A stretch of DNA of 50,856 nt from an uncultured Collinsella sp. (GTDB lineage Bacteria; Actinomycetota; Coriobacteriia; Coriobacteriales; Coriobacteriaceae): the NCBI GenBank assembly GCA_934675795.1, contig CAKURW010000007.1, forward strand, positions 1 to 50,856, in the 5' to 3' direction. Of the stretch, positions 8,348-16,651 are shown piece after piece. How positions within the stretch are numbered: position 1 is the stretch's first letter; every line of letters begins with the position of its first letter. The position numbers and the translations under genes are program-made. The notes under the pieces were generated by a model. It did not search any database. It was not told where the DNA came from and saw nothing but the letters and a program-made list of their open reading frames with translations.

Positions 8348-9542
8348 GGCAGGCGATAATCTCATCCGAAAGATCGAGGGCGGAATTGGTCACGGCGTCC
8401 ATATCGTAGTAACGATACTCGGCCAGACGACCCACCGGGTGGAAGTTCGTCAGGTTCTGGACGCGCTCGAGATAGCGCTCGTAGAGCTCACGGTTCTCGG
8501 GCTCCAGGATAGCGTAGTACGGCGTCTCGCCCGAGCCGGGCGTATAGGCCTTGGAGTACTCCTTCATGATGGTGGTCTTGCCGGGCAGGACCTGGCCGGT
8601 CATGTTCTTGAACTCGGTGATACGCGTGTAGTCCTCGCTCGTAGTGTAGTTGACGGTGCCCACGGGCTGGAACTGGTCCATATCGAGCGTCTCGAACTTC
8701 ATATCGAGCGTGCGGTACGGCAGCGCGCCCAGGTCGAGGTTGAACAGCTCGTCGAGCGGACCGGTGTAGACGATCTCGCCACCATAGACCTTGCCGTCGA
8801 TCTTGACGGTGGTCTCGTCGATCTCGAAGAGGTCGCGGGCGTCCACGTCGCAGAACACATCAATCAGATCGTGATCGAGCATATGCTCGAACAGCGCGGT
8901 ATAGCCGTCCTGCGGCATGCCCTGGAAGGGAGCCTGCGGGAAGTAGCGGTCATCATCGCCCACAAAGACGGGAACGCGGCCGGTAATCGAGGGGTCGATC
9001 TGATCGGGCGTCTGGCCCCACTGCTTCATGGTGTAATGCAAAAAGACGTTCTCGTAGACGTAATCGGCGACCTCGGCAAGATCCGGGTCGTTCTTCTTGC
9101 GCAGCTCCATGATGGGCACCTTGACGTCCTTGCCAAAGGTCTCCACGAGCTTCTGATACAGCTCCTCGCCGCGCTCATCGCCAAAGGCGAGCTTAAGGCT
9201 CGCATGGTTAAAGGGCACGGGCATAAGGGTGCCGTTGATGTTGGCGAGCACCTTGTGCTGGTAGTCCGTCCACTTGGTAAAGCGCGACAGGAAGTTATGC
9301 ACGCGCTCGTTAAAGGTATGGTAGATGTGCGGGCCATACTCGTGGACAAGGATTCCGGCCTCGTCAGTGCAGTCATAGGCATTGCCCGCAATGTGGCTAC
9401 GGCGCTCCAAAACGGCAACACGATAGCCGATGGTCTCGGCAAGACGGCGGGCGCAAACGGCACCGGCATAACCGGCACCGACAACGATCATGTCGTACGC
9501 ACCGGCATTAAAGCCTTCAGGCAGGCCTGAGGTAATCTGCAT
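8340..9542 (-). CDS. glf: UDP-galactopyranose mutase
   Basis: 400 residues. The N-terminal FAD-binding motif is IVVGAGYAGAVCARRLAE (about residues 19-36), followed by VLERRSHIAGNAYD and the family block EYGPHIYHTFNERV. KQWGQTPDQIDPS and the late GRLAEYRYYDMD segment are also typical. The flavoenzyme converts UDP-galactopyranose to UDP-galactofuranose for cell-surface polysaccharides. It has a clear ribosome binding site (AAGGAG, 6 bases before ATG) and is translationally linked to the downstream glycosyltransferase. The N-terminus is about 15 residues longer than common glf proteins. Confidence 0.93.
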   Translation of the reverse strand: MQITSGLPEGFNAGAYDMIVVGAGYAGAVCARRLAETIGYRVAVLERRSHIAGNAYDCTDEAGILVHEYGPHIYHTFNERVHNFLSRFTKWTDYQHKVLANINGTLMPVPFNHASLKLAFGDERGEELYQKLVETFGKDVKVPIMELRKKNDPDLAEVADYVYENVFLHYTMKQWGQTPDQIDPSITGRVPVFVGDDDRYFPQAPFQGMPQDGYTALFEHMLDHDLIDVFCDVDARDLFEIDETTVKIDGKVYGGEIVYTGPLDELFNLDLGALPYRTLDMKFETLDMDQFQPVGTVNYTTSEDYTRITEFKNMTGQVLPGKTTIMKEYSKAYTPGSGETPYYAILEPENRELYERYLERVQNLTNFHPVGRLAEYRYYDMDAVTNSALDLSDEIIACHA

Positions 9543-9641
9543 CGATACTCCTTGTCAAAAGCCACACACTTTTTAACTGGGCTTTTTCTCGAACATACGT
9601 CGAGACATATTTATCAGAGCGATTATAGCGCTAATGCGTCC

Positions 9642-9721
9642 TATAATGAGCTTGCCACACAAGGAAAGCTCAAGCACCGCGGCGTACATTATTGAAAGGT
9701 AAACCCGCTAGCAGCGGGTTT
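9642..9721 (+). promoter_or_regulatory. Candidate pta promoter and leader hairpin
   Basis: A perfect TATAAT (9642-9647) lies in the glf-pta divergent region, but I see no good -35 at the right distance. About 55 bases downstream a perfect 9-bp hairpin AAACCCGCT-AGC-AGCGGGTTT (9701-9721) occurs in what would be the pta leader. Its T-rich 3' side could pause or terminate transcription before the gene, so attenuation is possible but unproven. Confidence 0.4.
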
Positions 9722-9774
9722 ATTCGTGTACAGCCGGGCGCCTGGAGCTTAGCGAAACGCTTGTAAGGAGTAAC

Positions 9775-10755
9775 ATGAGCGATTTCCTAAACCGTATGAA
9801 GTCTGCCGCCAAGGCCGACCTTAAGACCATCGTCCTGCCCGAGGGTGAGGATCCGCGTACCATCGTCGCGGCAAACAAAATCATCGAGGAGGGCCTGGCA
9901 AAGCTCGTCATCCTGGGCAACCCTGACGAGATCGACGTTCCCGGCGCCACCGTCATCGACCCGCGCAACGCCGAGAAGCACGAGGAGTATGCGCAGAAGT
10001 TTGCCGAGCTCCGCGCCAAGAAGGGTGTCACCATCGAGCAGGCTCGCGCCCAGGTGATGGACGCCACCTACTTTGGCACCATGATGGTCAAGATGGGCGA
10101 TGCCGACGGCCTGGTCTCCGGCGCCTGCCACTCCACCGCCGACACCCTGCGCCCCGCGTTGCAGATCCTCAAGACCGCCCCGGGCACCAAGCTGGTCTCG
10201 GCCTTCTTCGTGATGTGCACCGACACTCCGCAGTTCGGTACTGACGGCACGCTGATTTTTGCCGACTGCGGCCTCAACATCAACCCGTCCTCCGACGAGC
10301 TCTCCGAGATCGCCATCGCCTCGGCCCACTCCTGGTCCACCTTCATGGGCAACGTTGAGCCGCACGTGGCCATGCTCTCCTACTCCACCATGGGCTCCGC
10401 CGGTGGCGAGGTCGCCAAGAAGGTCCAGGAGGCCGTGAAATTCTGCAAGGAGAAGGCTCCCGAGCTCGCCATCGACGGCGACCTGCAGCTCGATGCCGCT
10501 ATCGTCCCCACCGTCGCCCAGCTCAAGGCTCCCGGCTCCTCCGTCGCCGGTAAGGCCAACGTGCTCGTGTTCCCCGACCTCGAGGCTGGCAACATCGGCT
10601 ACAAGCTGGTCCAGCGCTTCGCTGGCGCTGACGCCTACGGCCCCATCCTGCAGGGCATCGCCAAGCCGGTCAACGACCTGTCGCGCGGCTGCTCTGCCGA
10701 CGACATCGTGGGTGTCGTGGCCATCACCGCCGTCCAGGCTCAGATGGCTGAGTAG
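9775..10755 (+). CDS. pta: Phosphate acetyltransferase
   Basis: Interconverts acetyl-CoA and acetyl phosphate; with acetate kinase it forms the main ATP-yielding acetate route of fermenting anaerobes. The 326-residue protein is the short, PTA-domain-only form. Visible blocks are TIVLPEGEDPRTIVAANKI, GDADGLVSGACHSTADTLRPALQI, MLSYSTMGSAGG, and VFPDLEAGNIGYKLVQRFAGADAYGPILQG, with the conserved C-terminal catalytic Arg and Ser region (DLSRGCSADDIVGV). AAGGAG precedes the ATG by 6 bases. It faces two ackA genes across a long nested palindrome, so the pathway is split between two convergent transcripts. Confidence 0.95.
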   Translation: MSDFLNRMKSAAKADLKTIVLPEGEDPRTIVAANKIIEEGLAKLVILGNPDEIDVPGATVIDPRNAEKHEEYAQKFAELRAKKGVTIEQARAQVMDATYFGTMMVKMGDADGLVSGACHSTADTLRPALQILKTAPGTKLVSAFFVMCTDTPQFGTDGTLIFADCGLNINPSSDELSEIAIASAHSWSTFMGNVEPHVAMLSYSTMGSAGGEVAKKVQEAVKFCKEKAPELAIDGDLQLDAAIVPTVAQLKAPGSSVAGKANVLVFPDLEAGNIGYKLVQRFAGADAYGPILQGIAKPVNDLSRGCSADDIVGVVAITAVQAQMAE

Positions 10756-10770
10756 CAGACATACCCCCTC

Positions 10771-10897
10771 GGGGCCCTACAGGGTAAAGCTCTGAAAACG
10801 TCCTCGGACATGTCGGAAGCCCCCGCTGCGCACAACGTGCGGCGGGGGCTTCCTCCGTCCTGCGGAATGTTTTCAGAGCTTTACCCTGTAGGGCCCC
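10771..10897. repeat. Nested long inverted repeat C (between pta and ackA)
   Basis: Perfect 29-bp arms (10771-10799 and 10869-10897) begin GGGGCCCTACAGGGTAAAGC and enclose a perfect 12-bp inner hairpin, GGAAGCCCCCGC (10815-10826) with GCGGGGGCTTCC (10842-10853). The interior carries GTCCT next to one arm and TTCCGCA (reverse strand) next to the other, as in repeats A and B. It probably ends pta transcription. The following 150 bases, up to 11047, contain no gene I can support. Confidence 0.85.
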
Positions 10898-11047
10898 TGC
10901 CGCCACGTAGCAATCAGGGCATCTGGAGTGGACGGCGGCTTGGCTACGAGCTAGAGCTGAGGATCTGAATGGATGGGTGTCGCTGCTGAGAGTGCAGGCG
11001 TTACTGGTGATGATCACTTTGGGACTGAAATTTCCGCCTGCCAGCAA

Positions 11048-11081
11048 AAAGGCCTCCCGAGCTGTTGCTCGGGAGGCCTTT
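11048..11081 (-). terminator. Terminator downstream of ackA
   Basis: Perfect 15-bp stem AAAGGCCTCCCGAGC (11048-11062) with its complement (11067-11081) and a 4-base loop. On the minus strand it is followed by a run of T, fitting the end of the ackA transcript; on the plus strand it could also catch read-through from pta. Confidence 0.9.
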
Positions 11082-11103
11082 CGTTTACATGCAAACGGGT
11101 GAA

Positions 11104-12282
11104 CTAGTTATTCGCGGTCAGACGCTCGACGTCGTGGGCGATCATGTATTCCTCGTCGGTGGGGATGACCATGACCGTGACGGCGGAACCGGCGGCACTG
11201 ATAACCTGCGGGCCGTTGCCCACAGCCTCGCGGTTCTTGTTGTTGTCGATGCGTACGCCCAGCCACTCAAAGCAGTCGCAGAAGGCCTTGCGGATCGACC
11301 AGTCGTTCTCGCCGATGCCGGCGGTAAAGGTGATGGTGTCCACGCCCGCCATGGAGGCGATCATGGAACCGGCCTGCTGCATGGCCTTGTAGGCGAACAT
11401 GTCGAAGGCGAGCAGGCAGCGCTCGTCACCCTCGGAGGCGCGCGTGCGGATGTCGCGGGCGTCGTTGGAGATACCCGAGATGGCAAGCAGACCGGACTGC
11501 TTGTTCATCATGTCGTCGACTTCCTGGTAGCTGTAACCGCCCTCGCGCTGCAGGTAGCATACGGTAGCCGGGTCAATGGAACCGCAGCGGGTGCCCATCA
11601 TCAGACCGTCAAGCGGCGTGAGGCCCATCGTGGTGTCGCGGCACACGCCGTCCTCGATAGCAGCAAGCGAAGCACCATTACCCAAATGGCACGAAAGCAG
11701 ACGGTGGCAGCGCGAACCCAGGATCTCCTTGGCCATCATCCACTCATAGCGGTGGCTCGTGCCGTGAGCGCCGTACTTGCGCACGTGGTACTTGTCGCAC
11801 ACGTCCTTGGGCAGCGCGTAGGTATAGGCGACCTCGGGCATGGTCATGTGGAACGAGGTGTCGAAGACCGCCACGTTGGGCAGCTCCGGATACTTCTCAC
11901 GGCAATACTCAATCGCCGCGGCCTCGCCGTAGTTGTGCAGCGGGGCGAGCGGGGCCACCTCGAGAATCTTGGCCATAACCTCGTCGTCGACAACTGCGGA
12001 ATCATCGAAGTGCCAGCCGCCCTGAACGATACGATGACCAATGCCATCAATCGTAAAGTCGGTCTTCTCAAGCTCCTCGAGCACGCGAGCGATAGCAGAG
12101 CGAGGATCGGGGAAAGGGACCTCCTCGGTCTGCTTGGCGCCACCGTTCTCGGAGTGGCCAAAGATGCCCATGTCCGAACCGATACGTTCGCAGTTGCCCT
12201 TGGCGAAAACCTCGCGGGTATCGGTATTCAAAAGCTGATATTTAAGGCTTGAGCTGCCGGCGTTGACAACAAGTACGTTCAT
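11104..12282 (-). CDS. ackA: Acetate kinase, copy 1
   Basis: 392 residues. Converts acetyl phosphate plus ADP to acetate plus ATP. Shows all ASKHA acetate kinase blocks: MNVLVVNAGSSSLKYQ, GIGHRIVQGG, VFDTSFHMTMPEVAYTYALP, KYGAHGTSHRY, the phosphate loop CHLGNGASLAAI, TTMGLTPLDGLMMGTRCGSIDP and FTAGIGEN. The ATG is preceded by AAGGAG. It lies immediately downstream of a second ackA in the same direction, but an apparent terminator and a candidate promoter sit between them, so the copies may be independently expressed. It keeps the canonical H-L-G-N-G motif, unlike its neighbour. Confidence 0.95.
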   Translation of the reverse strand: MNVLVVNAGSSSLKYQLLNTDTREVFAKGNCERIGSDMGIFGHSENGGAKQTEEVPFPDPRSAIARVLEELEKTDFTIDGIGHRIVQGGWHFDDSAVVDDEVMAKILEVAPLAPLHNYGEAAAIEYCREKYPELPNVAVFDTSFHMTMPEVAYTYALPKDVCDKYHVRKYGAHGTSHRYEWMMAKEILGSRCHRLLSCHLGNGASLAAIEDGVCRDTTMGLTPLDGLMMGTRCGSIDPATVCYLQREGGYSYQEVDDMMNKQSGLLAISGISNDARDIRTRASEGDERCLLAFDMFAYKAMQQAGSMIASMAGVDTITFTAGIGENDWSIRKAFCDCFEWLGVRIDNNKNREAVGNGPQVISAAGSAVTVMVIPTDEEYMIAHDVERLTANN

Positions 12283-12357
12283 GAGACTCCTTTGCAGTGC
12301 AATACGGTCGACGCAGACCCCTTAAGGCGGCCGCATTTTAATAAGAAGTTATCACAA

Positions 12358-12377
12358 CTTGATAAATAGCTATCAAG
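12358..12377 (-). promoter_or_regulatory. Palindrome in the ackA copy 1 promoter region
   Basis: CTTGATA (12358-12364) and TATCAAG (12371-12377) form a perfect 7-bp dyad with a 6-base spacer. On the minus strand TTGATA can serve as a -35, with TGATAA or GATAAC 16-17 bases later, so a regulator bound here would cover the -35. The responsible protein is unknown. Confidence 0.45.
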
Positions 12378-12397
12378 CATATCGCCCAACGAGCGCA

Positions 12398-12443
12398 AAA
12401 GAGGGGCCGAACGGCGCTCGGTCGTCCAGCCCCTCCCCTCTTG
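12398..12443 (-). terminator. Terminator after ackA copy 2
   Basis: AAAGAGGGG (from 12398) pairs with CCCCTCTT (12435-12442), with further inner pairing (CCGA with TCGG). On the minus strand it ends in CCCCTCTTTTGC. It begins 3 bases after the stop codon of the upstream ackA and should separate the two copies. Confidence 0.7.
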
Positions 12444-12446
12444 CAA

Positions 12447-13625
12447 TTACTTGCCGTTGACGATGCGCTCGACGTCGGAGGCGATCATGAACTCCTCGTC
12501 CGTGGGGATGACGAAAATCTTGACCTTGGAATCCTTGGCGGACAGGCACCAAGCGCCGTCGCCACGCAGGGCGTTGCGGGCATGATCCATCTTGACGCCC
12601 ATAAAGGCCAGACGGTCGGCAACGCCGGCACGAACGGCCGGAGCGTGCTCACCGATGCCAGCGGTGAAGACGAGCGTGTCCATGCCGCACATGGAAGTAG
12701 CCATCTCGGCAGCCTTGGCGGCAATCTTGTAGACAAACATGTCGAAGGCGAGCTGAGCATCGGGGTCACCAGCGGCGGCGAGCTCCTCGACGTTGCGGCA
12801 GTCGTTGGTCTTGCCGCCGGTCACAGCCAAAAGGCCGGACTTCTTGTTCATCATCTCGTCGACCTCGTCGAAGGTGTAGCCGCCCTCGCGCTGCAGGTAG
12901 CACACGGTAGCCGGGTCGATGGAGCCGCAGCGGGTGCCCATCATGACACCGTCGAGCGGCGTCAAGCCCATGGTGGTGTCCATGCACTTGCCGTCCTCGA
13001 TGGCGCACAGGGAAGCGCCGGAGCCAATGTGGCACACGACGACCTTGCGGGCCTCGCCGTTGGTCATCTCGGCGACCTTCTTGGAGATGTAGCGATAGCT
13101 GGTGCCGTGGGCGCCGTACTTACGGATGTGCAGCTTGTCGCAAACATCCTTGGGAAGGGCGTAGGTCTTGGCGACCTCGGGCATGTTGAAGTGGAAAGCG
13201 GTGTCGTAGACCGTGACGTTGGGCAGATCGGGATACTGCTCGAGGCAGTACTCGATAACGTTGGCCTCGGGGTTGTTGTGCAGCGGCGCGAGCGGGGCGA
13301 CCTCGCGAATCTTGGCGAGAACGTCCTCGTCGACGAGGGAGGAGTCGCCAAAGTACCAACCGCCCTGAACGATGCGATGGCCGATGCCCTCAATCTTGAC
13401 GCCGTTGGCCTCGAGGTCCTTCAGAACGACCTCAATGGCGACCTTATGGTCGGGGAACTCGATGTTCTCGGTCACCTTCTTGGAACCGTTGGCAGCATGG
13501 GTGAAGGTACCGCCGGTAAAGCAGACGCGCTCGCAGGAGCCCTTTGCGGACACCTTGTGGGACTTGGTATCGATGACCTGATACTTAAGGGTCGAAGATC
13601 CTGCGTTGACGACCAGAACGTTCAT
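12447..13625 (-). CDS. ackA: Acetate kinase paralogue, copy 2
   Basis: 392 residues, the same length as copy 1 and collinear with it, but clearly divergent, so this is an old duplication or a separate acquisition. Shared blocks include MNVLVVNAGSSTLKYQ, GIGHRIVQGGWYFGD, KYGAHGTSYRY, TTMGLTPLDGVMMGTRCGSIDPATVCYL and FTAGIGEH. The phosphate loop reads CHIGSGASLCAI instead of the near-universal H-x-G-N-G: Asn is replaced by Ser. That may alter kinetics or acyl substrate (for example propionate), which is inference. AGGGAGA precedes the ATG. Which copy is the housekeeping enzyme cannot be told from sequence. Confidence 0.93.
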   Translation of the reverse strand: MNVLVVNAGSSTLKYQVIDTKSHKVSAKGSCERVCFTGGTFTHAANGSKKVTENIEFPDHKVAIEVVLKDLEANGVKIEGIGHRIVQGGWYFGDSSLVDEDVLAKIREVAPLAPLHNNPEANVIEYCLEQYPDLPNVTVYDTAFHFNMPEVAKTYALPKDVCDKLHIRKYGAHGTSYRYISKKVAEMTNGEARKVVVCHIGSGASLCAIEDGKCMDTTMGLTPLDGVMMGTRCGSIDPATVCYLQREGGYTFDEVDEMMNKKSGLLAVTGGKTNDCRNVEELAAAGDPDAQLAFDMFVYKIAAKAAEMATSMCGMDTLVFTAGIGEHAPAVRAGVADRLAFMGVKMDHARNALRGDGAWCLSAKDSKVKIFVIPTDEEFMIASDVERIVNGK

Positions 13626-13678
13626 GTGTCTCCCTACTAACAGGCGGTGTGGCGCCGCCAGGTTACATACGCTTCAAT

Positions 13679-13712
13679 AATAAACCCAAACGCCCTCGCG
13701 CTCGGGTTTATT
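13679..13712 (-). terminator. Terminator after the MFS transporter
   Basis: AATAAACCC (13679-13687) pairs perfectly with GGGTTTATT (13704-13712). On the minus strand the stem is followed by ATTG, with U-rich sequence inside its 3' arm. It lies between the transporter stop and ackA copy 2. Confidence 0.65.
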
Positions 13713-13727
13713 GCGTTGATATATAAG

Positions 13728-14906
13728 TTATCGGTGCCTAAATACGCATGGCCTTTGACTTGTAAGACGAAATAGCGCGGGGATATACACCAAAGAAGAA
13801 ATCCCGAGCGCGACAAGCAATATGACTCGAATGTCCGCGATGCTGCCCAACGCAGCATTGAACAGATAGAAAAGGATGGCACCCACCGCCACCATCTGGC
13901 TTTGAACCGAAATCAGCGAACAGCGCATCGATGAATCGGCAGCATTTTGAAAAACTGAGTATTTGATCGGAGCAAACAACGCGTAAGCGACCGTCTGCAG
14001 CACATAGAACACAGGCAATAAATAGGCTGGAGTTAAGGGGTTCAAAAACAAAGCAGCCAAGAAAAGACGAACGATGCCGCAAATACGCGCAAAACGGCCC
14101 TTGTCGACATGAGCAACCACACTGGGCACAAAAAACCCTATGGAGGCGGAGACAAGGAGCTGGACCGCAATGGTCACGCCAGAAGCGACGGCATTCATTC
14201 CGCGACCTGCAAGCAGCAGTGAGAAAAAGTCTTCCAGAGCGACGAAAGCAAATGCTTGGGAACAATCCATGATGAACGCCGAGCAAAGAATGCTATTGCC
14301 CGCAATAGCGGCCTTGATCATCTTCGGGCTAATTCTACGCACGGGTATTGCAGCAGTGCCTCCGCTTCGCCCCTCAGGAATACAGACAACGACAACCAAT
14401 GTCAGCACCATTGCGATGATATCGACCGAAAGCCCAATGAGATACGCGCCGGCGGACGAAATGAAACCGCCCACACAAGCGGAGAGGGCATAAGACGCGT
14501 AGAAGACAAATCGTTCAACGACATTAAGTCTCACGAGTTGGTCCTGAGAGACACTGTCAATGTAAATCGCTTCGATGGATCCGCTCACACATGCAACGGC
14601 AAGACCTTTGAGAGCAAACGCACCGATTAAGAGCAGAGGAGATCGGACGAGGAGCAGAGCGGTGTAATATCCGAGCATTCCCGCGACGCCAACGAGGCCG
14701 CTTACCTTTCGCCCAAACCTGTCAGCAATATAGCCAGTAGGAACCTCCAGAATGAACTTGCTCACTTGGTAGGCGATCATCATGCTGGATATCGCCACCA
14801 TCGAGAAGCCGACAAACTCAAGGTAAACCGTCAGAAAATACAAGATGGTGCTGAAGTTCGACAGGAAAACGAACGTCATATAGAGCAAAACCATACGGTT
14901 TCTCAT
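13728..14906 (-). CDS. Major facilitator superfamily transporter
   Basis: 392 residues of almost continuous hydrophobic segments (about 10-12 helices) with the MFS motif A between helices 2 and 3, GYIADRFGRKVSG. The substrate is not evident; drug or metabolite export is typical for the family. ATG 14906 is chosen because GGAGGGCGAGG precedes it; an upstream in-frame start would translate that ribosome binding site. Base composition is visibly less GC-rich than in the neighbours, suggesting acquisition. The LysR-type gene just upstream, in the same direction, probably regulates it. The operon relation is inferred from orientation, with a gap of about 120 bases. Confidence 0.85.
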   Translation of the reverse strand: MRNRMVLLYMTFVFLSNFSTILYFLTVYLEFVGFSMVAISSMMIAYQVSKFILEVPTGYIADRFGRKVSGLVGVAGMLGYYTALLLVRSPLLLIGAFALKGLAVACVSGSIEAIYIDSVSQDQLVRLNVVERFVFYASYALSACVGGFISSAGAYLIGLSVDIIAMVLTLVVVVCIPEGRSGGTAAIPVRRISPKMIKAAIAGNSILCSAFIMDCSQAFAFVALEDFFSLLLAGRGMNAVASGVTIAVQLLVSASIGFFVPSVVAHVDKGRFARICGIVRLFLAALFLNPLTPAYLLPVFYVLQTVAYALFAPIKYSVFQNAADSSMRCSLISVQSQMVAVGAILFYLFNAALGSIADIRVILLVALGISSLVYIPALFRLTSQRPCVFRHR

Positions 14907-15025
14907 ACCTCGCCCTCCAAGAGTCAATAATCCAAACCGAAATCTTGGAAAAGTATGAGAGCAAAGCCGTCAACCATGCGTTACGAAGCGTCACTATTCA
15001 CTTGACGACGCGATGCCAAATAGTC

Positions 15026-15916
15026 TCACGAAGCGAGATGGCGCAATAGGTGAAGGAAAACCGTCTGGTGTCGATCAGTCCACGCATTTTGCCGATAGCA
15101 AAAGTAGATAGGCAAGGTTACGTCACGCGATCCTTCAATGGAGCACTCGCTCACTTCTGATCCATCCGATGCAAGAGAAGAGCCAGATAAACTCAATATC
15201 AATCCCCCAGCTTGAAGAAACTCAATCTGAGCCCTGCTTCCGTATTCGACATCACGGAAACGGAAATTAACAAGCTGGGCTTCGGGGCATTGGTTAATTG
15301 CATTGAGACAGGGTGACAAATTAATTGGAACAGCGAGCCTGCCGCCCAGTAGCTCACGAATAGTCATAGCTTCCACAGATTGATGACCCGCCGGGCACGA
15401 AAGAACCTTGAGCTCCTTTTCGCCCAAGTACTTCGAAGAAAGGGCGCTGTCCCGTGGTTCCTCAAATGAGATGGCTGCATCCGAAATTCCAAGCATGAGC
15501 GACTCAAAGCATGTAGCCGTTGGCTGATGCCACACATCGAGGTGAATCTGAGGATGCAAGCTTTCAAACGAGTCGTACCAGTTTTCGGAAAAAAGGAGCC
15601 CCCGTCCGTGAAGGCAGGGAGCGTAGAGACGAAAATGGCCGTCGGGCGAAACGCCGACGCCCATCGATTGAGCGTACTTTTTAAGATCATCGACTTGTGC
15701 CAAGACCATGCGTGCACGACGCGCAAACTCCCGGCCCGCAGGAGACAAAGCAGCCTCCCCCGTCGATCGATTGAGCAAAGCAATCTGATACTCAGATTCC
15801 AACTTCTTAATTGCTGACGAAACGGCCTGTGGACTCACATGGACGGCGCGAGCAGCCTTGCGCACGCCGCCATAGCTCGCTACTGCTTGAAGGTATTCGA
15901 GTTGAGAAAGCTGCAT
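15026..15916 (-). CDS. LysR-type transcriptional regulator
   Basis: 296 residues. The N-terminal winged helix-turn-helix is clear (residues 1-60: LSQLEYLQAVASYGGVRKAA, HVSPQAVSSAIKKLE), followed by an effector domain (about 90-290) that looks like a diverged LysR substrate-binding fold. GGAG precedes the ATG. Unlike most LysR genes it is not divergent from a target; it shares direction with the MFS transporter and lies only 41 bases after the HIT gene, so it may be partly co-transcribed with it. Composition is lower in GC than the xse genes, like the transporter. Ligand unknown. Confidence 0.85.
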   Translation of the reverse strand: MQLSQLEYLQAVASYGGVRKAARAVHVSPQAVSSAIKKLESEYQIALLNRSTGEAALSPAGREFARRARMVLAQVDDLKKYAQSMGVGVSPDGHFRLYAPCLHGRGLLFSENWYDSFESLHPQIHLDVWHQPTATCFESLMLGISDAAISFEEPRDSALSSKYLGEKELKVLSCPAGHQSVEAMTIRELLGGRLAVPINLSPCLNAINQCPEAQLVNFRFRDVEYGSRAQIEFLQAGGLILSLSGSSLASDGSEVSECSIEGSRDVTLPIYFCYRQNAWTDRHQTVFLHLLRHLAS

Positions 15917-15957
15917 AGATTACTCCAAAGGCAGCCAAGGCGACGGACTGCGCGTCC

Positions 15958-16293
15958 TCAGATGAGGTTCTCGCCTAGGTTCTTGCCGCCGAGGACGTGC
16001 ATGTGGAAGTGCATGACGGTCTGGCCGGCGTTGACGCCCTTGTTGGAGATGACGCGGAAACCGTCCTCCAGGCCCTTGGCCTTAGCGACCTCCTGGACGG
16101 CGTGAGCCATGGCGCCCATGGTCTCGGCGGGCACGTTGTCGACGATGTCGCTGTAGTGCTTCTTGGGAATCACGAGCGTGTGGACCGGCGCCTGGGGATT
16201 AAGGTCGTCGAACGCAATGACCTGGTCGTCCTCATAGACAACGGTCGAGGGGATCTCGTGGTTGGCGATTTTGCAGAAGATGCAATCACACAT
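15958..16293 (-). CDS. HIT family nucleotide-binding hydrolase (HinT-like)
   Basis: 111 residues, the usual size. The protein begins CDCIFCKIANHEIPS, with the CxxC-like zinc-site arrangement of HinT relatives, and ends with the histidine triad motif GQTVMHFHMHVLGGKNLGENL (H-x-H-x-H). Such enzymes hydrolyse adenosine phosphoramidates or acyl-adenylates. AAAGGA precedes the ATG by 7 bases. It lies 49 bases downstream of xseB in the same direction and is probably the third gene of an xseA-xseB-hit operon. Confidence 0.92.
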   Translation of the reverse strand: MCDCIFCKIANHEIPSTVVYEDDQVIAFDDLNPQAPVHTLVIPKKHYSDIVDNVPAETMGAMAHAVQEVAKAKGLEDGFRVISNKGVNAGQTVMHFHMHVLGGKNLGENLI

Positions 16294-16342
16294 GGTTGGT
16301 TCCTTTCTAACAGACCAGAGTAATTATATTTGGTCGGGATGG

Positions 16343-16609
16343 TTAGAACGAGAGGTTGTCGTCGGTGTTGGCGGCTTCGCCGTCGGCGAGCACGTCGTTG
16401 CCGTCGACGTCCTTAAGGAGCACCGAGACCTTCTGCTCGGCATCAGTCAGGCGGGTACGCAGGCTCTTAAGAAGCTCGACGCCGCGGGTGTAGCTCTCGA
16501 GCGACTCCTCGAGCTCCATGTCGCCCGACTCCAAGCTGCGGATGATGAGCTCCAGCTCCTGCGAGGCCTGCTTGTACGTAAGCTGCTCGACCGGGGTCTT
16601 CTCTGCCAT
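16343..16609 (-). CDS. xseB: Exodeoxyribonuclease VII small subunit
   Basis: 88 residues, with the XseB core TYKQASQELELIIRSLESGDMELEESLESYTRGVELL, a helical hairpin that packs on the large subunit. The acidic C-terminal tail is variable in the family. The complex degrades single-stranded DNA from both ends to acid-soluble oligonucleotides. GGAAAC lies 5 bases before the ATG. The gene follows xseA by about 40 bases, the standard arrangement. Confidence 0.93.
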   Translation of the reverse strand: MAEKTPVEQLTYKQASQELELIIRSLESGDMELEESLESYTRGVELLKSLRTRLTDAEQKVSVLLKDVDGNDVLADGEAANTDDNLSF

Positions 16610-16651
16610 ATCTGTTTCCTTTCCTAAAGGTCTGTCACTGTGAAACGCGGC

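Noticed and set aside
8259..9530. 423-codon plus-strand frame across glf
   Set aside because: Shadow of glf: Val/Leu/Asp/His-rich product, no start signal, no domain.
10898..11047. Possible small RNA or tRNA-like sequence between pta and ackA
   Set aside because: No cloverleaf or conserved tRNA arms found; only the flanking palindrome and terminator are convincing.
11065..13640. Two antisense open frames of about 395-399 codons covering both ackA genes
   Set aside because: They are mirror frames of strongly biased high-GC genes. The low-complexity Val/Gly/Asp/His-rich products match no fold, while the minus strand gives perfect acetate kinases.
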